Assembly (NCBI GenBank): GCA_964580655.1
Contig: CAZOMR010000020.1
Location: forward strand, 1 to 22,364
Source: CAZOMR01 sp964580655
GTDB taxonomy: Bacteria > RBG-13-61-14 > CAZOMR01
Reading direction: 5' to 3'
DNA: 22,364 nt
In this document: positions 16,374 to 22,304 of the stretch, piece after piece
Layout: the number at the start of each line of letters is the position of its first letter
How positions within the stretch are numbered: position 1 is the first letter of the stretch
Made by a program: the position numbers and the translations under genes
The notes under the pieces: generated by a model
Database searches by the model: none
What the model saw: the letters and a program-made list of their open reading frames with translations, nothing else
Told to the model about the DNA's origin: nothing

Positions 16374-17075
16374 TTACTTACTCTTCTTACCAGCCCTTGG
16401 CCTGGATTTGACCGGGTTCTTGCTTTTTTTCACTGGCTTTTTCGCCCCGGTCGCCTTCTTCGCTTTTCCCTTGCTGGTTTTTGTCCCGGTTTTTGCGGAT
16501 GTCGCTGATTCTACCGGGGAGAGCCGAGGCTTTTTCGAAGGAGTCGCGGCTTCGGATTCCTTTACGCTACCTTCCTCTTCTTCCTCCTTTTCTGTTTCAG
16601 CCGCGGGCTTGCCTGCCGCTTTCGCGGCATGACCCTTTAGCATCTTCTCGACCTTGGCCGAGTTCATATTCCCGTAATATTCGCCATCAATAATCACCAC
16701 CGGGCCTAGTGCGCAAGCCCCGACGCAGTTCACGGTCTCCAGAGAATATTCCATGTCCTCTGTAGTGTCTCCTGATTTTATCTTGAGCTTTCTTTCAAGC
16801 TCTTCTAGCACCATGCCCGCACCCCTGACATGACAGGCTGTTCCCATGCACACAGTGCACTGGTGTCGGCCCTTGGGCTTGAGGCTGAATGCCTTGAAAA
16901 AAGTAGCAATGTGGTAAATCTGCGAAACCGGCATTTCGAGCTGGGTGGCCACTTTTCGGAGGGAGTCTTCAGGGAGGTATCGCTCCTTTGCCTGGATGTC
17001 ATGGAGGATCGCGATAATCTGAGACGGATCCCCCTGATGCCGGTTGATGATCTCGCTGATCTCTGCCTGCTCCAT
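16374..17075 (-). CDS. NuoE/HydC-like [2Fe-2S] subunit with a lysine-rich histone-like tail
   Basis: A 233-aa protein. Residues 1-150 are a thioredoxin-fold NuoE/HydC subunit with [2Fe-2S] ligands C76, C81 (CMGTAC), C117 and C121 (CVGAC). It pairs with the NuoF/HydB-like subunit encoded next. Residues 150-233 are an unusual appendage: an acidic run (about 160-176) and then a Lys/Pro/Ala/Ser-rich stretch with 17 lysines in the last 53 residues, predicted disordered and resembling histone H1 or AlgP tails. Family members normally end near 160. The tail uses the same strand and frame without interruption, so it is not an obvious frameshift. ATG start behind AAGGAG. 36 bp after the ferredoxin gene. 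Confidence 0.88.
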   Translation of the reverse strand: MEQAEISEIINRHQGDPSQIIAILHDIQAKERYLPEDSLRKVATQLEMPVSQIYHIATFFKAFSLKPKGRHQCTVCMGTACHVRGAGMVLEELERKLKIKSGDTTEDMEYSLETVNCVGACALGPVVIIDGEYYGNMNSAKVEKMLKGHAAKAAGKPAAETEKEEEEEGSVKESEAATPSKKPRLSPVESATSAKTGTKTSKGKAKKATGAKKPVKKSKNPVKSRPRAGKKSK

Positions 17076-17111
17076 CTAAAAACTCCTTATCAATTCCGTG
17101 TTCTGGACTGA

Positions 17112-17630
17112 CTATCCAGCCGTCTCCTTTTTCAACTCTTCTGCCATGACCTCCACAGCCTTTTTCATCTTCTCCCTCGCCAAGTCCTCTGCAACCCCGA
17201 CTCTTCTTGCCTTTGTGGGACAGGCCGTGATGCAGGCCGGGTCCTGGCCCTGCTCAAGCCGTCCGAAGCATAGATCGCACTTGATGATCTGGTCGCCTGT
17301 CCTGTGGATGATGCCGAATGGACAGACGAGCACGCATGAGGAGCACCCGATGCAAAGTTCAGGGCGGAATGTTACCGGCGCGTTCTCGGATTCTCGGTGA
17401 AGTGCCTTGGTCGGACAGACTGCGGCGCATGGAGCATCCTCGCAGTGATGACACTGCATGGGTATATTGATCTCGCCCACTGCCATCACCTTGACCCTTG
17501 GCACCGGCAAGACTCTCTCGTGGATGGCAAGCAGGAGGTCCCTGCTTTCCGAATGCTCGACGGCGCAGGCGATCTCGCAGGCATGGCACCCGAGACAGCG
17601 CTTTGTGTCCACTATAATCATTTTTGGCAT
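17112..17630 (-). CDS. CooF-like ferredoxin with four [4Fe-4S] clusters
   Basis: A 172-aa electron-transfer protein of the CooF/HycB/DmsB class. Sixteen cysteines form four cluster motifs: C12-C22 (CLGCHACEIAC), C60-C72 (CHHCEDAPC...), C93-C103 (CIGCSSCVLVC), and C118, C121, C133, C137. No signal peptide, so it is cytoplasmic. In CO-oxidising bacteria CooF accepts electrons directly from CooS. Here it stands between acsD and the NuoEF-like subunits, so the likely route is CODH - CooF-like protein - flavin subunit - NAD(H). HycB- or DmsB-type partners cannot be excluded from sequence, but no such enzyme is nearby. ATG start with GGAAGGAG upstream. A charged helical tail (about 145-172) follows the clusters. 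Confidence 0.88.
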   Translation of the reverse strand: MPKMIIVDTKRCLGCHACEIACAVEHSESRDLLLAIHERVLPVPRVKVMAVGEINIPMQCHHCEDAPCAAVCPTKALHRESENAPVTFRPELCIGCSSCVLVCPFGIIHRTGDQIIKCDLCFGRLEQGQDPACITACPTKARRVGVAEDLAREKMKKAVEVMAEELKKETAG

Positions 17631-17676
17631 ACCTGTTTACTCCTTCCGTGGATGAGACATGATTCAGTCGAATTCC

Positions 17677-18618
17677 TTAGAGTAACTCTTTCATGATTTC
17701 CTTGACTTTTGCGATGGCCTCGGGATGGCGCATGACAACCACATCTGCTCCGGCCAGAAGCACGAGAATTGCAGTCACCGCCTCGAGCATCACGCCCCTG
17801 AGCTTGGGCTCGCCCAGAAGCGGAGCATCTTCCTGGCTCTGCATTACCTCCTTGGTCTTCCAGACTTCGATTCCTACATAACAGACAAGGGGCTGTTGCA
17901 GTTTATCATCCTGCTGAACCAGGGCGGCCATCCTGTCCCGCTCCATTACCGAGTATGAGTATTCAATGCCATAGCCGATCCCGCCGGTCGTGGGGTCCAT
18001 GATGATCTTGTCCTCCGAAACCCCCAGGTTTCCAAGCAGGGTGTTGAGTTGCTTGGCCAGGTTGATGTCAATCGGTGTGGAGGACAGGACCGTGTGCTTG
18101 AACCCGATAGCCCCGGCTCCCAGGGTCTTGTAATTTTTTTCTACTACCGGACCTATGACGATGTTTCTGCCCTCGAACTCCTCCGCGACCTTGCGGAGAA
18201 CCTCGGCGTCCTTTTCATCATTGCTGACCCCGTAAATCAGCACCGGCACGGACACCGCGTCCAGCACCGCCTTGACCGTGGGAAGAACGCTATCCGCCGG
18301 GGCATTCTTGCCGTTGGGATCGATGCTTGTAAGTCGCAGGGCTATCAGCTCAGCCCCGTATTCATCCACGCATTTCCTGGCCCATGCCGCAGGGTCGTTC
18401 AACACATCCTTGAACGGCTCCTTGCAGGCATCTGCCCAGCCATCCGCATCAGCATCCCATATCTCAAAGGCGATGCGGGGAGGATTACCCATCTCCCCTT
18501 CAAAAGAGTAAAACGGATATACCCCTGCTCCTCCTATTTTAACCGCTTTGTCCCCTGTGCCCAGAGTAATCTCGCGTATCTTGCCCGTATAACTCTCCTT
18601 GATTTGTTCAACTGCCAA
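17677..18618 (-). CDS. acsD: Corrinoid iron-sulfur protein, small subunit
   Basis: A 313-aa TIM-barrel subunit that binds AcsC and caps its corrinoid. Recognisable family segments are GGAGVYPFYSFEG near residue 30, AFEIWD, LRLTSIDP, VPVLIYGVSND, MDPTTGGIGYGIEY, and GADVVVMRHPEAI near the C-terminus. Length agrees with family members of about 310-325 residues. The start is TTG: it is the only start codon correctly spaced (7 nt) from GGAGGG, and it yields MAVEQIKESYTGK. The gene is separated from acsC by the whole redox module and acsAB, whereas in many acetogens acsC and acsD are adjacent. 38 bp after the 74-aa gene. Confidence 0.95.
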   Translation of the reverse strand: MAVEQIKESYTGKIREITLGTGDKAVKIGGAGVYPFYSFEGEMGNPPRIAFEIWDADADGWADACKEPFKDVLNDPAAWARKCVDEYGAELIALRLTSIDPNGKNAPADSVLPTVKAVLDAVSVPVLIYGVSNDEKDAEVLRKVAEEFEGRNIVIGPVVEKNYKTLGAGAIGFKHTVLSSTPIDINLAKQLNTLLGNLGVSEDKIIMDPTTGGIGYGIEYSYSVMERDRMAALVQQDDKLQQPLVCYVGIEVWKTKEVMQSQEDAPLLGEPKLRGVMLEAVTAILVLLAGADVVVMRHPEAIAKVKEIMKELL

Positions 18619-18656
18619 TATTATTCCCTCCTCTCTTACGCCTTAAGCCTCAGACT

Positions 18657-18881
18657 TCATGCAGGCCGTTTACGCTTCTCGCTCCCGTAGCCTTCCGGGG
18701 AATACCAGTAGCGAAGCGCTGTCTTGATATACCTAAGCATCTGCTCCCGGTTCCCCAGTTTGGCCCGCCATTTGTCCGGCTTTTCAAACTCCTGTTCTCC
18801 AGGCTCATAAGTCTCGCCCAGTATTTTGACCTTTTTGCCGTCAAACAATTCTTTCTCGATCAGAGGATCCTCTTTAGCCAA
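18657..18881 (-). CDS. Small protein of unknown function in the CODH/ACS operon
   Basis: A 74-aa protein I do not recognise as a named family. It is highly charged (runs such as KKVKILGETYEPGEQEFEKPDKW and GSEKRKRPA), with aromatic residues W38, Y51, Y58, W59 and Y60 and no cysteines. It therefore binds no Fe-S cluster and has no signal or membrane segment. It is a real gene by context: it lies 5 bp after cooC and 38 bp before acsD, and has GGAGG 8 nt from a TTG start. Its position next to the nickel-loading ATPase and the corrinoid subunit suggests an assembly, docking or regulatory role in CODH/ACS. That is inference from neighbours only. Confidence 0.75.
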   Translation of the reverse strand: MAKEDPLIEKELFDGKKVKILGETYEPGEQEFEKPDKWRAKLGNREQMLRYIKTALRYWYSPEGYGSEKRKRPA

Positions 18882-18886
18882 GGCCG

Positions 18887-19690
18887 TTACCTCCCTTCCG
18901 CTATTACTTGATTGGTTTCTTCCAGAGACAAGCTCTTTTCGCCTTGTTTTATTGCTGTCAGGATTTTCTTAACCGCCTGCACTGCCGGAGAGTCTTCCGT
19001 CAGCTCGAACAGGGGCTTTTCCTCAATGTCCGCAGATATAATGGCGTTATCCTCCGGGATACACCCGAGATAGGTAATCGGCAGGGACTCCACCATGGAA
19101 TTCAATCGCGGGTCCAGGGACTCAGCGCGGTTGATGACGAGGTATTTCTGTCTGATCGGAAGCTTAAGCTCTTCTATAAGGGCAAGAAGGTTCTTCACGG
19201 TGCGAACACCCTTTACAGTGGGATTGGATACCAGAATTAAAATGTCAATCCTCGAGGCTGTGCGCCGGCTGAGGTGCTCCATTCCAGCCTCGTTATCTAT
19301 GACCACCCAGGAGTAATTATCGGAGAGCTTTTCCAGGAAATCGCGGAGCACAGCATTTGGCGCACAGTAACATCCCTCTCCTTCGGCCCTGCCCATTACA
19401 ATAAGGTCAAGGCCCTTTGCTTCAACCACTATCTGGTGGAGCTGGAGTTCCAGGTAAGCCTGCTTGGATATGCCCTGCGGTATGCTTAGTTTGGAGCCCA
19501 TGAACTTCTCCAGCACGTGGCCTATTGTCTTTTCGGGCTTGAGCCCGAGGCTTGCGGGAAGGTTGGAGTTGGCATCGGCATCCACCGCCAGAATAGGGCC
19601 GCCCTCCTGGGAAAGTGCGTGGATCAGCATGGCCGCGAGGGTGGTCTTGCCTGTTCCACCCTTGCCCGCTACCGCTAAAACTTGACTCAC
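18887..19690 (-). CDS. cooC: CODH nickel-insertion accessory ATPase
   Basis: A 267-aa MinD/ParA-type P-loop ATPase that loads nickel into the CODH C-cluster (or the ACS A-cluster). The deviant Walker A motif is GKGGTGKTT (9-17). A C107-Y-C109 pair (GEGCYCAPN) matches the CxC metal-binding motif by which CooC dimers hold Ni or Zn. The switch II region reads VVIDNEAGMEHLSRR (129-143), and LVSNPTVKGVR follows. GTG start, preceded by AAGGA at 9 nt. It lies 102 bp after folD, the largest gap in the operon, and only 5 bp before the 74-aa gene. Confidence 0.94.
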   Translation of the reverse strand: MSQVLAVAGKGGTGKTTLAAMLIHALSQEGGPILAVDADANSNLPASLGLKPEKTIGHVLEKFMGSKLSIPQGISKQAYLELQLHQIVVEAKGLDLIVMGRAEGEGCYCAPNAVLRDFLEKLSDNYSWVVIDNEAGMEHLSRRTASRIDILILVSNPTVKGVRTVKNLLALIEELKLPIRQKYLVINRAESLDPRLNSMVESLPITYLGCIPEDNAIISADIEEKPLFELTEDSPAVQAVKKILTAIKQGEKSLSLEETNQVIAEGR

Positions 19691-19792
19691 TTTTGAGTTT
19701 CCTTTTCAGGAGGAAATGCTGAACTTGTCAACATCATTTAATTTTTCGATCCCTTCCAGATTTCACCGTGGATTCCAACAGCCCTTGACGGG

Positions 19793-20659
19793 CTACTTTG
19801 AAATGGCAAGGCGCGCGGCCTTTATCGTATTTTTCAACAACATGGTTATAGTCATGGGCCCGACTCCGCCCGGGACCGGGGTGATCTTGCTCGCCACTTC
19901 CTTTGCTGTCTCAAAGTCCACATCGCCGCACAGTCCGCTCTCAAGCCGGTTAACGCCTACATCAATCACCACAGCACCCGGCTTGATCATATCTCCGGTC
20001 ACTGCCTTGGGTTTTCCTGCGGCCACGATCAGGATGTCCGCACGCCTGGTATGTGCGGCCATATCCCTGGTGCGGGTATGGCAGATGGTTACCGTGGAAT
20101 TAGCCCCTTTCTGCTTCTGGCACAGGATCATGGATATGGGCTTGCCCACAATGTTAGAGCGGCCTACCACCACGACCTCGGCTCCCTCGGTCTCAGTGCC
20201 TGACCGAATGAGCAGTTGCTGTATCCCGGCAGGCGTGCAGGGAAGAAAGTCCGCTTCTCCTATCATCAGCTTTCCCACATTGACTGGATGAAAACCATCC
20301 ACATCCTTGTCCGGCCGGATCGCATAAACCACCCTCGTCTCGTTTATGTGCTTGGGAAGGGGAAGCTGAACCAGGATGCCGTGAACCTTGGGATCCTGGT
20401 TCAATTCCTCCACCAGCTTGACCAGGTCATCTTCAGGGAAATCCGCGGGCTTGCGATACTCAAGGGAATTAACTCCCACCTTCTCGCAGGCAATGCCCTT
20501 GTTCTTTACATACACCTGGCTCGCGGGGTCCTCGCCGACCAGAACCACAGCCAATCCCGGAGTAATACCGTGTTTTTCCTTAAGCTCGGCTATCTCCTGC
20601 TTGAACTCCTCACGCATCTTTTCGGCCACTGCCTTACCGCTGATAATTTCTGCTGACAT
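19793..20659 (-). CDS. folD: Methylene-THF dehydrogenase / methenyl-THF cyclohydrolase
   Basis: A 288-aa bifunctional FolD. It interconverts 5,10-methylene-THF, 5,10-methenyl-THF and 10-formyl-THF, the middle steps of the methyl branch of the Wood-Ljungdahl pathway. Visible motifs are the catalytic Y50-x3-K54 (YVKNKG), VQLPLPKH (98-105), KDVDGFHPVN with D121, the Rossmann segment VVVGRSNIVGKP (163-174), and the C-terminal TPVPGGVGPMT. ATG start behind AAAGGAG. It is the first gene of the operon, downstream of a sigma-70 promoter and a leader of about 250 nt. No fhs, metF or formate dehydrogenase gene is in the window. Confidence 0.95.
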   Translation of the reverse strand: MSAEIISGKAVAEKMREEFKQEIAELKEKHGITPGLAVVLVGEDPASQVYVKNKGIACEKVGVNSLEYRKPADFPEDDLVKLVEELNQDPKVHGILVQLPLPKHINETRVVYAIRPDKDVDGFHPVNVGKLMIGEADFLPCTPAGIQQLLIRSGTETEGAEVVVVGRSNIVGKPISMILCQKQKGANSTVTICHTRTRDMAAHTRRADILIVAAGKPKAVTGDMIKPGAVVIDVGVNRLESGLCGDVDFETAKEVASKITPVPGGVGPMTITMLLKNTIKAARLAISK

Positions 20660-20694
20660 ATCACTTCTCCTTTATTCTGAAAAATTCTGCTCCT

Positions 20695-20733
20695 CTAAAG
20701 GGCCTTGAATCTCTTTATCCCGGGCCTGCACAT
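20695..20733 (-). CDS. Possible leader peptide MCRPGIKRFKAL
   Basis: A 12-codon frame, ATG at 20733 and TAG at 20697-20695, has AAGGAG about 10 nt upstream and ends 35 nt before the folD start. It contains one Cys, two Arg and two Lys codons but no run of one amino acid, so classic attenuation is not obvious. A frame this short can occur by chance; the Shine-Dalgarno site is the only support. Confidence 0.2.
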   Translation of the reverse strand: MCRPGIKRFKAL

Positions 20734-20756
20734 AATTCCCCCTCTCCTTATCCCGG
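20710..20756 (-). repeat. 14-bp direct repeat in the operon leader
   Basis: TCTCTTTATCCCGG (20710-20723) and TCTCCTTATCCCGG (20743-20756), written on the plus strand, differ at one base and are 33 bp apart, about three helical turns. They could be paired protein-binding sites on DNA or RNA. The minus-strand form includes the Shine-Dalgarno-like AAGGAGA. Confidence 0.45.
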
Positions 20757-20817
20757 ACTCTTTTGCACTCTTTTTCAAAAAATCATGAAAATCGCTTTCA
20801 CAAGGTCTACTTTGGCA

Positions 20818-20830
20818 CTGACCAGGTCAG
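20818..20830. promoter_or_regulatory. Perfect 13-bp palindrome, possible operator
   Basis: CTGACC-A-GGTCAG is a perfect inverted repeat with a one-base centre. It lies roughly 85-95 nt downstream of the predicted start of the CODH/ACS operon. It could be an operator for a dimeric regulator or, in RNA, part of a small hairpin. No regulator gene is in the window to pair it with. Confidence 0.35.
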
Positions 20831-20918
20831 CCGATTGACAACATCAAAAGACAGGTTTTTCCCATGCCGACCTTTATGAACTCCGGCTCGTTTCTACTGA
20901 TCAAATTTCAATCCTATA

Positions 20919-20947
20919 ATCATAGAATAAAAAAAAGGGGACGTCAA
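20919..20947 (-). promoter_or_regulatory. Sigma-70 promoter of the CODH/ACS operon
   Basis: On the minus strand TTGACG (20947-20942) and TATGAT (20924-20919) are 17 bp apart, each one mismatch from consensus. Directly upstream (20948-20985) the DNA is almost pure A/T, with A and T tracts like an UP element. It is the only good promoter I see between the hydrolase stop codon and folD, so it probably drives all twelve operon genes. Confidence 0.7.
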
Positions 20948-20996
20948 GTAAAATTTTATATTCTAATATTTTTTTCATCATTCTCTAATTCATGCT

Positions 20997-21746
20997 TTAG
21001 GTAGTCCGAAGCCATGTGAGTATCCTTTCTGTCACTTCCGGAAGCTCTCGCAAGCGATGAGGGCCGCGTGGTATCCAGACCAGTTCCTTCGGGTCCCTGG
21101 CCTTTTCGAAGAGCTGTTGAGCGTGGTCTCCTGGCACGAGCTCATCATCCTCGCCGTGGATGAGCAAGAGTGGCCGGGGAGAGATATGATCCACCCAACG
21201 GATCGGGGCCATTTCTTCAAATTCTGCCTTCCAGGACTCAAGCGAGGGCGGAAACCCGGGATCCCGAAACAGGCCGATTTCCCGAAAGGTTTTAATCATA
21301 TCGCGGGGCTCAAGTTTTTCAAGCACATCAAAGCGTGCAGGACAGCTTACGGAAATCACGGCTCTGAGCCGCATGTCCCTGGCCACAGTGTAGATAGCAG
21401 TGGCGGCTCCCCCGGAAAAGCCAGCCGCAAATATCCTTTCCGGATCAATCTCGGGACGCGAGCACAGATAGTCCGTAACTGCCACGAGGTCTTCGGACCA
21501 GCCTTTGAGATGAAAATTTCCCGTGCTCTCGCCGGTTCCCCTGAAATTGAAGAACACCGCGGCAAAGCCTTCCAGGGCGGCTCGCCGGGCCAGCGGAGCA
21601 TATCCTTCGTCTCCTGGCTCCGGCTTACTCCTCGGGATGCCGTGCAAAAGAATTAACGCAGGCCGGGGCTTTTGCGGCTCAACTGAATAAATCCTGCCAG
21701 CAAGCTCCACCGGCCCTGCCGGGACTCTAAATGAAATGACCTTCAT
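20997..21746 (-). CDS. Alpha/beta hydrolase
   Basis: A 249-aa single-domain alpha/beta hydrolase, cytoplasmic (no signal peptide). The oxyanion-side HGIPRS (35-40) and NFRGTGES (67-74) are typical. The nucleophile elbow is GFSGG with S111. The acid is in HGEDDELVP (D200 or D201) and the base is H230 in RGPHRLRE. It looks like the dienelactone hydrolase/acylaminoacyl-peptidase-like group of small esterases; the substrate is unknown. ATG start with only a weak AAAGAG upstream. Its stop is about 50 bp before the CODH/ACS promoter, so it is probably a separate unit rather than part of the operon. The gene opposite starts 81 bp away. Confidence 0.87.
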   Translation of the reverse strand: MKVISFRVPAGPVELAGRIYSVEPQKPRPALILLHGIPRSKPEPGDEGYAPLARRAALEGFAAVFFNFRGTGESTGNFHLKGWSEDLVAVTDYLCSRPEIDPERIFAAGFSGGAATAIYTVARDMRLRAVISVSCPARFDVLEKLEPRDMIKTFREIGLFRDPGFPPSLESWKAEFEEMAPIRWVDHISPRPLLLIHGEDDELVPGDHAQQLFEKARDPKELVWIPRGPHRLRELPEVTERILTWLRTT

Positions 21747-21760
21747 CTACTCTTTGTCTA

Positions 21761-21789
21761 TTGACACAAATTGTTTTCCATAGCATAAT
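21761..21789 (+). promoter_or_regulatory. Sigma-70 promoter of the 140-aa protein gene
   Basis: TTGACA (21761-21766) and CATAAT (21784-21789) are 17 bp apart; the -35 is perfect and the -10 has one mismatch. A start near 21796 gives a leader of about 30 nt containing the AGGAGAGGG ribosome site. Confidence 0.75.
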
Positions 21790-21827
21790 GAATAAATGAA
21801 AGCAAGCCCAAGGAGAGGGAAATAGCT

Positions 21828-22250
21828 TTGGAATATGAGCTAGGTGAATCGAATCGCGAGATAGCGAAGACCCTTGTCCAGAGGGTGATTGCCGATGCCG
21901 CGGAGATCGAGGACAGGTCTATTCTGGATAATGTGGTCAAGGAACTGGAGCAGTATATAGGACACCTGCCCCGCCTGCATCGGATGGGCATGCTCGCATT
22001 TTTGCGTCTCGTGGAGATAGGTCCTGTGGGACTGGGCTATCGCCACACCTTCATACATCTTTCACCTGATGACCAGCTCAAATACATGGGCACCATGGAG
22101 ACAAGCCGAAATTATGCACTCCGGGGCATCATCATGGCGCTGAAGGCCCTGATCATCCTTATCTATTTCTCTGAGCCCGGGGCGGAAAAAGCAATCGGGT
22201 ATGACCGCCTCTGCCTGCTTAAGGCAAACGAGGGGAAAGCAAGCGGCTGA
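21828..22250 (+). CDS. Hypothetical protein, resembles the small companion of GMC oxidoreductases
   Basis: A 140-aa, mostly helical protein. The start is TTG, chosen because AGGAGAGGG lies 8 nt upstream and a promoter sits at the right distance; no ATG is better placed. The C-terminal half has HLSPDDQLKYMGTMETS, then a hydrophobic helix ALRGIIMALKALIILIYFS (97-115) and KAIGYD (121-126). The pattern of a processed-substrate loop, an ALK-containing helix and IGYD resembles the gluconate-2-dehydrogenase-subunit-3-like proteins encoded beside GMC-family FAD oxidoreductases. I base this on remembered family pattern, not on a search. No GMC gene follows within the window. The helix is too short and charged at its borders to claim a membrane segment. 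Confidence 0.7.
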   Translation: MEYELGESNREIAKTLVQRVIADAAEIEDRSILDNVVKELEQYIGHLPRLHRMGMLAFLRLVEIGPVGLGYRHTFIHLSPDDQLKYMGTMETSRNYALRGIIMALKALIILIYFSEPGAEKAIGYDRLCLLKANEGKASG

Positions 22251-22304
22251 ACACTTCATTGTATTCCTTCTCCATCGCTCGGGCCTGCGACATCAAAAAG
22301 GGTT

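Larger units (their letters stand above)
20660..20912 (-). other. Long 5' leader of the CODH/ACS operon
   Basis: If transcription starts about 7 nt after the -10 box, the leader before folD is some 250 nt and holds no long reading frame. It contains a perfect palindrome (20818-20830), a short hairpin TGAAA-GCGAT-TTTCA near 20784-20798 followed by a T run, a near-perfect 14-bp direct repeat (20710-20723 and 20743-20756), and a possible 12-codon leader peptide. I could not match it to a known riboswitch such as the THF class. Regulation is therefore suggested, not shown. Confidence 0.45.

Noticed and set aside
16374..17630. Reading the redox module as a hydrogenase or complex I operon
   Set aside because: No H-cluster, NiFe, NuoD/NuoH or membrane subunits are present. 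The genes are embedded among acs genes and coupled to acsA.
19780..19794. Hairpin AGCCC-TTGAC-GGGCT at the folD stop codon, considered as a terminator
   Set aside because: Only a 5-bp stem and no T run on the minus strand. cooC follows in the same direction, so read-through is more likely.
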